Shown here: positions 6,709-13,080 of the stretch, in pieces
How positions within the stretch are numbered: position 1 is the stretch's first letter
How the letters are laid out: the number at the start of each line of letters is the position of its first letter
Assembly: GCA_031969915.1 (NCBI GenBank)
Contig: DALYJJ010000097.1
Location: 1-24,706 of the forward strand
DNA: 24,706 bases
Source: DALYJJ01 sp031969915
GTDB lineage: Bacteria > Acidobacteriota > Terriglobia > Bryobacterales > Bryobacteraceae
Reading direction: 5' to 3'
The notes under the pieces: generated by a model
Database searches by the model: none
Told to the model about the DNA's origin: nothing
What the model saw: the letters and a program-made list of their open reading frames with translations, nothing else
Made by a program: the position numbers and the translations under genes

Positions 6709-7107
6709 TTACCAAACCTGGCAGAGCACTTCGCCGCCGACTCCGGTCTTGCGGGCGGATGCTCCGGTCATGACGCCGCGCGGCGTCGTCAAGATGCTGA
6801 TGCCGAGACCACCCAGCACCTGCGGGGTATCCTTCGAACCGCAGTAGACGCGGCACCCGGGGCGCGACACGCGCTGGAGGTTCGAGATCACGCTGACGTT
6901 GCCCGGCGTGTACTTCAGGTACACGCGGATGAGTTTGCGGGAACCTTCTTCGACGGGCTTGAAGTTGAGAATGTAGCCCTCGTCCTTGAGGATGCGGGCG
7001 ATCTCGATCTTGAGCTTCGACGCGGGCACATCCACCTTGGCGTGACGCGAGGCGATGGCGTTGCGGATCCGCGTGAGCATGTCGGCGATGGGATCGGATG
7101 TCACCAT
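6709..7107 (-). CDS. rpsH: 30S ribosomal protein S8
   Basis: S8 is a primary 16S rRNA-binding protein of the central domain; in E. coli it is also the translational repressor of the spc operon. The 132-residue product starts MVTSDPIADMLTRIRNAIAS and ends with YCGSKDTPQVLGGLGISILTTPRGVMTGASARKTGVGGEVLCQVW. The C-terminal GLGI-ILTTPRGVMT-A-GGE signature forms the RNA-binding surface. AAGGAG is present upstream of the ATG. Whether an S8-binding mRNA site exists near rplE, as in E. coli, I cannot establish from sequence alone. Confidence 0.98.
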   Translation of the reverse strand: MVTSDPIADMLTRIRNAIASRHAKVDVPASKLKIEIARILKDEGYILNFKPVEEGSRKLIRVYLKYTPGNVSVISNLQRVSRPGCRVYCGSKDTPQVLGGLGISILTTPRGVMTGASARKTGVGGEVLCQVW

Positions 7108-7122
7108 TGATTCAAACTCCTT

Positions 7123-7347
7123 CTACCAGCTCGCCTTGATCACGCCGGGGATTTCTCCGGCGAGGGCCAGTTGCCGGAAACAAATGCGGCAGAGGGCGAA
7201 CTTTCCGATATAGCCGCGCGGGCGGCCGCAGCGCTGGCACCGGTTGCGCAAGCGGATCGCGTGTTTCGCCTTGCGGCCGGCGTTCTTCGCTTCCTGAATC
7301 CGAAGCGCCGTCCTCTTGTCCTTGGCCTTCTTGGCGGTAGTAGCCAT
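7123..7347 (-). CDS. rpsN: 30S ribosomal protein S14, zinc-binding type with extended N-terminus
   Basis: S14 sits in the head of the 30S subunit. The product carries the type-Z zinc knuckle with Cys37, Cys40, Cys53 and Cys56 in RCQRCGRPRGYIGKFALCRICF, followed by the conserved end ELPGVTKASW-like GEIPGVIKASW. At 74 residues it is about 13 longer than the usual 61-residue zinc form; the extra is a Lys/Arg/Ala-rich N-terminus. AAGGAGAACGA directly before the ATG supports this start over any internal one. It lies between rplE and rpsH, its standard place. Confidence 0.97.
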   Translation of the reverse strand: MATTAKKAKDKRTALRIQEAKNAGRKAKHAIRLRNRCQRCGRPRGYIGKFALCRICFRQLALAGEIPGVIKASW

Positions 7348-7370
7348 TCGTTCTCCTTACGCTTCGCGCC

Positions 7371-7919
7371 CTACTGGCGGAAGGGCATCCCCATGTACTT
7401 AAGCAACGCCAGGCCCTCGGCATCCGACTTGGCCGTGGTGGTGATGCTGATATTCATACCTTTCACCTTCTCGACCTTGTTGTAATCGATCTCGGGGAAA
7501 AGTAACTGATCCTTGATGCCGAGCGTGTAATTACCGCGCCCGTCAAAACTCTTCTGCGACACGCCGCGAAAGTCGCGAACGCGCGGCAGGGCAACGTTCA
7601 TCAGGCGGTCGAGGAACTCGAACATCCGGTCCCCGCGGAGCGTCACCATGCAGCCGATCGCCATGCCTTCGCGGAGCTTGAACGCGGCGATGGATTTCTT
7701 CGCCTTGGTGATGACCGGCTTCTGGCCGGCGATCTGGCCGAGTTCGTTCACCGCGCCATCCATCAGTTTGGCGTTCTGGGTGGCGTCGCCGAGGCCGATA
7801 TTCAAAGAGATCTTCTCGATCCTGGGAACGGCCATCACGTTCTTGTAGCCGAACTCCTTGGTGAGGGCGGAAACCACCGTCTTCTTGTAGTGTTCTTTGA
7901 GTCTGGGCGAATATGCCAT
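7371..7919 (-). CDS. rplE: 50S ribosomal protein L5
   Basis: L5 binds 5S rRNA and contacts P-site tRNA from the central protuberance, also bridging to S13. The 182-residue product begins MAYSPRLKEHYKKTVVSALT and carries NVMAVPRIEKISLNIGLGDA (27-46), QKPVITKAKKSIAAFKLREGMAIGC (70-94), DFRGVSQKSFDGRGNYTLGIKDQLLFPEIDYD-type motif (KDQLLFPEIDYNKV) and MNISITTTAKSDAEGLALLKYMGMPF. Length is typical. The ribosome binding site is an A/G-rich GGGAAAGAAGAAC. A 60-base gap with a hairpin separates it from rplX. Confidence 0.98.
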   Translation of the reverse strand: MAYSPRLKEHYKKTVVSALTKEFGYKNVMAVPRIEKISLNIGLGDATQNAKLMDGAVNELGQIAGQKPVITKAKKSIAAFKLREGMAIGCMVTLRGDRMFEFLDRLMNVALPRVRDFRGVSQKSFDGRGNYTLGIKDQLLFPEIDYNKVEKVKGMNISITTTAKSDAEGLALLKYMGMPFRQ

Positions 7920-7938
7920 GTTCTTCTTTCCCGTGTTT

Positions 7939-7961
7939 CCGGCAACCAGCCCGATTGCCGG
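7939..7961 (-). other. Inverted repeat in the rplX-rplE gap
   Basis: CCGGCAA and TTGCCGG form a perfect seven-base-pair stem around a nine-base loop (TCGGGCTGG on the transcribed strand), 19 bases before the rplE start. No T-run follows, so it is not a standard intrinsic terminator. It could be a translational control or RNA-stability element. Only the pairing is observed; the role is unknown. Confidence 0.4.
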
Positions 7962-7979
7962 GTCCCTCGGGGTCCTTCC

Positions 7980-8360
7980 TTATTTCTTGTCCAGGGATTC
8001 GCCGCTCTTGCGCGCGATCCGGGTCCGCTTCGCCTTACCGCCGACCACTTCCACCTTCGCGCCGATGCGCGTGGTCTTGCCATTGGAAGTCATCAGCATC
8101 ACATTCGACGCATGGATCGTGGATTCCCGCTCGGCCACGCCGCCCTTGATGCCGCGCTGCGGATTGGGACGGACGTGTTTCTTCACCATCATCACGCCTT
8201 CCACCAGCACACGGCCCGTCTCGCGGTTCACGTCTAGCACCCGGCCGGTCTTACCTTTGTCCCGGCCGGTGATGACCTTCACCATGTCGTTCTTCTTGAT
8301 CTTGATCTTGAGCCGCTTCTTCGGTTCGAGCGACTGCCGCCGCGTAGCCTGCTTGGCCAT
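7980..8360 (-). CDS. rplX: 50S ribosomal protein L24
   Basis: L24 is an assembly initiator that binds domain I of 23S rRNA near the exit tunnel. The 126-residue product has a KOW motif, DMVKVITGRDKGKTGRVL (25-42), then VLVEGVMMVKKHVRPNPQ and GGVAERESTIHASNVML, all typical. It is about 20 residues longer than usual because of a Lys/Arg-rich N-terminal extension (residues 1-21). The ATG lies two bases after the rplN stop, so no start further upstream would keep the genes separate. C-terminal ARKSGESLDKK is unremarkable. Confidence 0.97.
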   Translation of the reverse strand: MAKQATRRQSLEPKKRLKIKIKKNDMVKVITGRDKGKTGRVLDVNRETGRVLVEGVMMVKKHVRPNPQRGIKGGVAERESTIHASNVMLMTSNGKTTRIGAKVEVVGGKAKRTRIARKSGESLDKK

Positions 8361-8362
8361 AA

Positions 8363-8731
8363 CTAGATCACCTCCGGGGCAAGCGACACAATCTTCATGA
8401 ACCGCTTCTCGCGCAGTTCACGGGCCACGGGTCCGAAGACTCGGGTGCCCACCGGCTCCCCGAGTTCGTTCACCAGCACGGCCGCGTTCGAATCGAAGCG
8501 GATGTAGGTGCCGTCCTTGCGGCGGGTTTCTTTCCGCATGCGCACGATGACCGCCCGGACCACCTTGCCCTTCTTGACGTTCGAATCGGGGGCGGCCTCC
8601 TTGACGCTTGCGGTAACGATGTCGCCGAGGCCGGCGCGCAAGCCCTTGTCGCCGCCGCGGGGCAGAATCGCCGAGAGCTTGCGGGCGCCGCTGTTATCGG
8701 CCACCTCGAGGATTGTTCTCATTCCAACCAT
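8363..8731 (-). CDS. rplN: 50S ribosomal protein L14
   Basis: L14 is a beta-barrel protein at the 50S-30S interface that forms bridge B8 and neighbours L19. The 122-residue product is exactly the family length and begins MVGMRTILEVADNSGARKLS. It includes VGDIV-type GLGDIVTASVKEAAPDSNVKKGKVVRAVIVR, FDSNAAVLVNELGEPVGTRVFGPVARELR and the C-terminal FMKIVSLAPEVI. AGAGGA lies before the ATG. It follows rpsQ after 27 bases and opens the spc block; no separate promoter is visible in that gap. Confidence 0.98.
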   Translation of the reverse strand: MVGMRTILEVADNSGARKLSAILPRGGDKGLRAGLGDIVTASVKEAAPDSNVKKGKVVRAVIVRMRKETRRKDGTYIRFDSNAAVLVNELGEPVGTRVFGPVARELREKRFMKIVSLAPEVI

Positions 8732-8758
8732 GGCTGTGTCCTCTGTTTCTCCCGGTAG

Positions 8759-9058
8759 TTACTTTTGCACCACCTGCTCGCCTTCGACGGAGGCGAGCGC
8801 GGAACGGCGGATGATCTCGCCGAGGGTCCAATGCTTCAACTTACTCAACGGACGCGATTCGACGATCCGGACGACATCGCCCAGGCGGGCCGAGCCCTGT
8901 TCATCGTGGGCGTAGAACTTCTTGCGCTTGGTGACAATGCGCTTGTAGACGGGGTGCGGCACGCGGCGCGTGACCTCGACGACGATCGTCTTGGTCATCT
9001 TGGTGGAGACGACCTCGCCCACCTTTTCGTTCTTGCTTGGCTGCTTTACGTCGGCCAT
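8759..9058 (-). CDS. rpsQ: 30S ribosomal protein S17
   Basis: S17 is an OB-fold primary binder of the 16S rRNA 5' domain. The 99-residue product has the family core GEVVSTKMTKTIVVEVTRRVPHPVYKRIVTKRKKFYAHDE (14-53) and LGDVVRIVESRPLSKLKHWTL (59-79). It is about 12-15 residues longer than the usual 80-87, with a short polar N-terminus (MADVKQPSKNEK) and a C-terminal tail. It is the last gene of the S10 block and follows rpmC after four bases. Confidence 0.97.
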   Translation of the reverse strand: MADVKQPSKNEKVGEVVSTKMTKTIVVEVTRRVPHPVYKRIVTKRKKFYAHDEQGSARLGDVVRIVESRPLSKLKHWTLGEIIRRSALASVEGEQVVQK

Positions 9059-9062
9059 CTGC

Positions 9063-9272
9063 CTATGCCTTTCCCTTCGTGGCTTCGAGTTCCCGCTGGC
9101 GGAGGACGGTGAGCATGCGGGCCTTGTCTTTCTTCAATTCGCGCAGCTTCTTCAAGCCGTCGCTCTGGCCCATTTCGAGCTGGAACTTGAGGCGGAACAA
9201 CTGCTCGTCCATCGAGCTGAGCTGAGTCTTCAACTCTTTGTTATCGAGTTCGCGGATCTTGTCAGCCTTCAT
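9063..9272 (-). CDS. rpmC: 50S ribosomal protein L29
   Basis: L29 is a helical hairpin protein at the tunnel exit, where it helps form the docking site for signal recognition particle and trigger factor together with L23. The 69-residue product (MKADKIRELDNKELKTQLSS, then LFRLKFQLEMGQ and KKLRELKKDKARMLTVLRQRE) fits the two-helix pattern and family length. Its ATG overlaps the rplP stop as TAATG, so translation is probably coupled to L16. Confidence 0.97.
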   Translation of the reverse strand: MKADKIRELDNKELKTQLSSMDEQLFRLKFQLEMGQSDGLKKLRELKKDKARMLTVLRQRELEATKGKA

Positions 9273-9688
9273 TACTGCAACTCCTCGCGCTTCACCAGCT
9301 TGGTCGGGATCGGGAGCTTCATGGCGGCCAGGCGCATGGCCTCCGTTGCGATATCCGGCGTGACGCCTTCCATCTCAAACAGGATGCGGCCGGGGCGCAC
9401 GACGCACACCCAGTGATCGAGCGGGCCCTTACCGGTGCCCATACGAACTTCGGCGGGCTTCTTGGTGATCGGCTTGTCCGGGAACATACGGATCCAGACG
9501 CGGCCGCCGCGCTTGATGAAACGGGTCATGGCGATACGCGCGGCCTCGATCTGGCGGTCCGTGATATGCCCGTTCGTAAGGGCCTTCAGTCCGTAGTCGC
9601 CGAAAGCAAGCGAAGAGCCGCGCCAGGCCTTGCCGCGCATCTTACCCTTCATCTGCTTTCTGTACTTGACCTTCTTGGGCATCAACAT
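9272..9688 (-). CDS. rplP: 50S ribosomal protein L16
   Basis: L16 binds 23S rRNA near the A site and the peptidyl transferase entrance and is needed for late 50S assembly. The 138-residue product starts MLMPKKVKYRKQMKGKMRGK and contains WRGSSLAFGDYGLKAL, GGRVWIRMFPDKPITKKPAEVRMGTGKG and PGRILFEMEGV, all family signatures. The length is normal. AAGGAG precedes the ATG at 9688; the family commonly begins MLMPK. It follows rpsC after 43 bases, in which I see nothing beyond the ribosome binding site. Confidence 0.98.
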   Translation of the reverse strand: MLMPKKVKYRKQMKGKMRGKAWRGSSLAFGDYGLKALTNGHITDRQIEAARIAMTRFIKRGGRVWIRMFPDKPITKKPAEVRMGTGKGPLDHWVCVVRPGRILFEMEGVTPDIATEAMRLAAMKLPIPTKLVKREELQ

Positions 9689-9731
9689 GGCTTACTATCT
9701 CCTTGGCTGGGCGCAGTGAGCGTAGGTTCGC

Positions 9732-10652
9732 TTAGGACTGCGCGTCGCCACCTCCGCCGGGATTGGGGTTCGGGTCGGGCGCGCCTTCCTGCTTCAGCTC
9801 CTGCTTCCAGGAGGGAGCCTGCGGAGAAGCGACGGGCGGCAAGATCGGCGCGCGGGTTTCGCCGGCCGGCGCCGCGGCGGGCGGTTCACTCACCGGCGCC
9901 TGCATGCGCGGGCCACGATCGCCACGGTCTCCCCGGTCGCGACGGTCGCCACGGTCACCGCGGTCACGGCGGTCGCCACGGTCCCGGCGGCGGGGCTCAG
10001 GCTCGCTGCGAAGGGAAACGCGCCGGCCGTCGAGAATCTCGCCCTTGTAGATCCAGCACTTGATGCCGATGACTCCGTAAGTGGTGTAGGCCTGGGCAAA
10101 GCCGTACTCGATGTCCGCGCGCAGGGTGTGCAGCGGAAGCTGCCCTTGCAGATACCACTCGCTGCGGGCGATTTCGGCGCCGTTCAACCGGCCGGAGACC
10201 CGCACCTTGATCCCTTTGCAGCCGAAGCGCAGGGCGCTGTCCACCGCTTTCCGCATGGCGCGGCGGAAGGCGACGCGCTTTTCCAACTGCAGCGCGATCG
10301 ACTCGGAGACGAGTTGCGCGTCGAGCTCCGGCTTGTGCACTTCCTGGATGTCGATAAAGACCTCGCGCTTGGTCTTCTTGGCCAGGTCGCCCTTGAGTTT
10401 TTCGATCTCGGCGCCCTTGCGGCCGATGATGATCCCGGGGCGGGAGGTGCGGATGGTGATGCGCAGCTTGTTGCCGGGGCGGTCGACCTCCACCGAACTG
10501 ACGCCGGCGGACTTCAGGCGTTCGAGCAAAGACTCCTTCAACTCGAGGTCTTCAAGCAGGAGCTTCGAATAGTCCTGCTTGGCGAACCAGCGCGAGCGCC
10601 AGGTCTTGGTAACTCCGAGGCGGAACCCGTAAGGATGAACTTTCTGACCCAT
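9732..10652 (-). CDS. rpsC: 30S ribosomal protein S3 with long low-complexity C-terminal tail
   Basis: S3 lies in the 30S head at the mRNA entry site and contributes to mRNA unwinding. Residues 1-215 are ordinary S3: MGQKVHPYGFRLGVTKTWRS, the type II KH domain with GIIIGRKGAEI (GxxG = 77-80), and C-terminal domain ISGRLNGAEIARSEW-type sequence (SGRLNGAEIARSEW, 153-166) and YGVIGIKCWIYKGEI (192-206). The usual protein stops at about 210-235 residues; here 90 more follow. Residues 221-247 are tandem RDRGD/RRD units, 250-290 are Pro/Ala-rich with a WKQELKQEG segment, and the end is PNPNPGGGGDAQS. The reading frame is continuous to a TAA stop, so this is a real extension and not a frameshift. Its role is unknown. 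Confidence 0.97.
   Translation of the reverse strand: MGQKVHPYGFRLGVTKTWRSRWFAKQDYSKLLLEDLELKESLLERLKSAGVSSVEVDRPGNKLRITIRTSRPGIIIGRKGAEIEKLKGDLAKKTKREVFIDIQEVHKPELDAQLVSESIALQLEKRVAFRRAMRKAVDSALRFGCKGIKVRVSGRLNGAEIARSEWYLQGQLPLHTLRADIEYGFAQAYTTYGVIGIKCWIYKGEILDGRRVSLRSEPEPRRRDRGDRRDRGDRGDRRDRGDRGDRGPRMQAPVSEPPAAAPAGETRAPILPPVASPQAPSWKQELKQEGAPDPNPNPGGGGDAQS
9912..9992 (-). repeat. Tandem repeat encoding RDRGD units in the S3 tail
   Basis: About 80 bases consist of imperfect units of 9 to 15 bases (CGGTCGCCA/CGGTCACCG-type on the plus strand) encoding alternating Arg-Asp-Arg-Gly-Asp stretches, residues 221-247 of S3. The units differ at third codon positions, so the protein repeat is kept while the DNA has drifted. 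Such tracts can change copy number by slippage. Confidence 0.8.
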
Positions 10653-10655
10653 CGA

Positions 10656-11012
10656 CTAGTCCTTCTTCTCTTCCTGCTTGCCGTCGGAGACCGTGACGGC
10701 GATGTGAGCAAGGCGGCGCTGATAGCGGTAGGCGCGGCCCATGGGCGCGGGACGGATGCGCTTCATGCGCGGCCCCTCGTTGACGTACGCTTCGGCCACC
10801 ACCAGGGCGTCGACGTCCACTTCGTTTGACCGGTTCTCGGCGTTGGCGATGGCCGAGCGCAACACCTTCTCGACGGCGGGCGCGATGCGCTTGTTGGTGG
10901 CGCGCAAAATGTTGATGGCGTCGCCGGCCTTCTGGCCGCGAATCAGATCGACCACCAGCCGCGCTTTCTGGGGCGAGACCCGAATGTATCTGGCTTCCGC
11001 TCTTGCTTGCAT
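10656..11012 (-). CDS. rplV: 50S ribosomal protein L22
   Basis: L22 binds all domains of 23S rRNA and extends a beta-hairpin that lines the peptide exit tunnel. The 118-residue product has ARYIRVSPQKARLVVDLIRG (7-26), VLRSAIANAENRSNEVDVDALVVAEAYVNEGP (49-80) and the hairpin tip MKRIRPAPMGRAYRYQRRLAHIAVTVSD. The loop MGRAYRYQRR is intact, so there is no sign of the hairpin deletions linked to macrolide resistance. The stop lies three bases before the rpsC ATG. Confidence 0.98.
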   Translation of the reverse strand: MQARAEARYIRVSPQKARLVVDLIRGQKAGDAINILRATNKRIAPAVEKVLRSAIANAENRSNEVDVDALVVAEAYVNEGPRMKRIRPAPMGRAYRYQRRLAHIAVTVSDGKQEEKKD

Positions 11013-11036
11013 CGGTGTATCCTTGTCGATTCCCTC

Positions 11037-11321
11037 TTAGGACGGCTTGCCGGACTTGTCGGCCTTCGCCGCGTGGCCCTTGAAGGTGCGCGTCGGCGAA
11101 AACTCGCCCAATTTGTGGCCCACCATGTTTTCCGTGACGTAGACGGGAATGAACTTCTTGCCGTTGTGCACGCCAAGGGTGTGGCCGATGAATTCAGGCA
11201 TGATCGTCGAGCGGCGCGACCAGGTCTTGAGGACCTTCTTTTCGTTGTTGGCGTTCATGCTCACCACCTTCTTCAGCAGGTGGTCGTCGGTGAACGGTCC
11301 TTTTTTGAGTGAACGGCTCAT
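11037..11321 (-). CDS. rpsS: 30S ribosomal protein S19
   Basis: S19 sits in the 30S head with S13 and contacts the 50S central protuberance. The 94-residue product is the standard length and nearly consensus: MSRSLKKGPFTDDHLLKKV, KTWSRRSTIMPEFIGHTLGVHNG, and FIPVYVTENMVGHKLGEFSPTRTFKGH. AAGAGAG precedes the ATG. It lies between rplB (12-base gap) and rplV (24-base gap). Confidence 0.98.
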   Translation of the reverse strand: MSRSLKKGPFTDDHLLKKVVSMNANNEKKVLKTWSRRSTIMPEFIGHTLGVHNGKKFIPVYVTENMVGHKLGEFSPTRTFKGHAAKADKSGKPS

Positions 11322-11333
11322 GTGTCGGCTCTC

Positions 11334-12164
11334 TTATCGCTTCTTCGCTTTGCGGGTGACAATGAACTTGTCGGTCTGCTTGTTGTTGCGGGTCTTGAAT
11401 CCGCGCGTCGGCTGGCCCCAAGGCGTCACCGGATGGCGGCCGCCCGAGGTACGGCCCTCGCCGCCGCCGTGCGGGTGATCGACCGGGTTCATGGAGACGC
11501 CGCGGTTGTGCGGACGCTTGCCCATCCACCGCTTTCGGCCCGCTTTGCCCAGGGAAACGTTCTCGTGCTCGAGATTGCCCACCTGGCCAATGGTCGCGTA
11601 ACACTCCGACCGCACCTTCCGGACTTCGCCCGAAGGCAGTTTCACCAGCGCGTATTCGGTCTCCCGCGAGACTAACTGGACGGCCGCGCCGGCCGACCGC
11701 GCCATCTGCGCGCCCTTGCCGGGCTTCAACTCAACCGCATGAACGGTGGTGCCGGGCGGAATGTTTTTGAGCGGAAGCGCGTTGCCGGGCAGAATGTCGG
11801 CCGACGGGCCGGACATCACCGATTGCCCGACCTCCAGGCCGACCGGGGCCAGGATGTAGCGTTTCTCGCCGTCGGCGTAGTTCAGCAAAGCGATGCGCGC
11901 GGTGCGGTTCGGATCGTATTCGATCGCCGCCACCTTGGCCGCCACTCCGTGCTTGTCCCGCTTGAAATCGATGATGCGGTAGGCCTTCTTTGCGCCGCCG
12001 CCGCGGAAGCGGCTCGAAATCTGGCCCAGGCTGTTACGGCCGCCCGAGCGAGTCTTGCCTTCGACCAGCGACTTCTCCGGGGTGTCTTTGGTGATGTCTT
12101 CGCGCGACACCACGGTCTGGAAGCGTTTGGTCGGGGTATAGGGCCGGTAAGATTTGACGGGCAT
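11334..12164 (-). CDS. rplB: 50S ribosomal protein L2
   Basis: L2 is among the most conserved ribosomal proteins; it binds 23S rRNA next to the peptidyl transferase centre and supports subunit association. The 276-residue product starts MPVKSYRPYTPTKRFQTVVS, has GRNSLGQISSRFRGGGAKKAYR (43-64), the RNA-binding SGPSADILPGNALPLKNIPPGT, and the C-terminal MNPVDHPHGGGEGRTSGGR containing the conserved His of the active-site neighbourhood. The length is normal. It follows rplW after a single base. Confidence 0.98.
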   Translation of the reverse strand: MPVKSYRPYTPTKRFQTVVSREDITKDTPEKSLVEGKTRSGGRNSLGQISSRFRGGGAKKAYRIIDFKRDKHGVAAKVAAIEYDPNRTARIALLNYADGEKRYILAPVGLEVGQSVMSGPSADILPGNALPLKNIPPGTTVHAVELKPGKGAQMARSAGAAVQLVSRETEYALVKLPSGEVRKVRSECYATIGQVGNLEHENVSLGKAGRKRWMGKRPHNRGVSMNPVDHPHGGGEGRTSGGRHPVTPWGQPTRGFKTRNNKQTDKFIVTRKAKKR

Positions 12165-12165
12165 G

Positions 12166-12453
12166 TTAGATCTCCGCGTACTCCGGCATCTTCTCGCCGG
12201 CCTTCAGGCGCACATACGCCTTCTTCCAATCGGAACGGTGACCGGCGAAGCGGCCTCGGCGGCGCAGCTTGCCTTCAAAATTGGCGGTGCGCACCTCGGC
12301 GACCTTCACCTTGAACAGTTTCTCGACCGCGGCCTTCACCTGGGTCTTGTTCGCGTCGGGGTGCACTTCGAAGCAGAGGGTCCGCTCCTCGTCTTTCTTC
12401 GTCACGCCCTTTTCGGTGACGAGCGGACGGCGGATGACATCGTACTGGTTCAT
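12166..12453 (-). CDS. rplW: 50S ribosomal protein L23
   Basis: L23 is the main docking point for trigger factor and SRP at the tunnel exit. From ATG 12453 the 95-residue product reads MNQYDVIRRPLVTEKGVTKK and continues with CFEVHPDANKTQVKAAVEKLFKVKVAEVRTANFEGK, the family signature, then GRFAGHRSDWKKAYVRLKAG. A longer frame continues upstream but overlaps rplD and has no L23 similarity. The ATG overlaps the rplD stop as TAATG, which both fixes this start and suggests coupling. Confidence 0.97.
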   Translation of the reverse strand: MNQYDVIRRPLVTEKGVTKKDEERTLCFEVHPDANKTQVKAAVEKLFKVKVAEVRTANFEGKLRRRGRFAGHRSDWKKAYVRLKAGEKMPEYAEI

Positions 12454-13076
12454 TAGGCCAAGGCCTCCGATAACTTCCGCGCGGCGGCTTCGGAAAGCAG
12501 CACGTGCTCGTGACCGAGAAGGTCGTACGTGGTGACGTCGCGGGTGGGAACGAGTTTCACACCGGGGAGATTGCGGGAGCCGAGCGCGAGGTTGCGGTTC
12601 TCGGTGGCGTCCACCAGCAGGATGCTCCGGGCCTGATCGAGCCTGGTGAGCAGCGAGGTCACCGACTTCGTCTTGTGGTCCGCGACATCGAGGTTCTGGA
12701 CGACCTTCAATTCCCCATCGCGCAGCTTCGCCGAAAGCGCGCTGCGGAGCGCGCCCAGCAGCATCTTCTTCGGAAGCTTGTAACTGTAGTCGCGCGGAAC
12801 CGGGCCGTGCACGGTGCCGCCGTGCCGCCACAGAGGGGAGCGGATCGAGCCCATACGAGCCCGGCCGGTGCCCTTCTGCCGCCACAGCTTCTTACCGGAA
12901 CCGGAAACTTCGTGCCGCGTCTTGACCTTCGCGGTGCCGCGTCGCACGCCCGCCAGATAGTGGCGGACCGATTCGTAAATGAGAGCTTCGTTGACTTCGG
13001 CCGCGAAGACGGCGTCGGAGAGTTCCAGTTCCCCGACTTTCTGATTATTCAAATCGACAACGTCTACCTTCGGCAT
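12453..13076 (-). CDS. rplD: 50S ribosomal protein L4
   Basis: L4 binds domain I of 23S rRNA, and its long loop lines the exit tunnel with L22. In E. coli it represses the S10 operon through the mRNA leader. The 207-residue product has the loop region RGTAKVKTRHEVSGSGKKLWRQKGTGRARMGS (46-77), the KPWRQKGTGRAR signature in the variant KLWRQKGTGRAR, and HGPVPRDYSYKLPKKMLLGALRSALS. C-terminal VLLSEAAARKLSEAL is typical. Tunnel-loop residues linked to macrolide resistance (KGTGRAR) look wild type. It follows rplC after four bases. Confidence 0.98.
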   Translation of the reverse strand: MPKVDVVDLNNQKVGELELSDAVFAAEVNEALIYESVRHYLAGVRRGTAKVKTRHEVSGSGKKLWRQKGTGRARMGSIRSPLWRHGGTVHGPVPRDYSYKLPKKMLLGALRSALSAKLRDGELKVVQNLDVADHKTKSVTSLLTRLDQARSILLVDATENRNLALGSRNLPGVKLVPTRDVTTYDLLGHEHVLLSEAAARKLSEALA

Positions 13077-13080
13077 CTTG

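Noticed and set aside
9912..9992. Short tandem repeats in rpsC considered as a CRISPR array
   Set aside because: Units are 9-15 bases, without spacers, and remain in frame as a protein repeat.
12166..12885. L23 frame extended to 239 residues
   Set aside because: The extension lies inside rplD in another frame; the TAATG junction and the family N-terminus fix the start at 12453.
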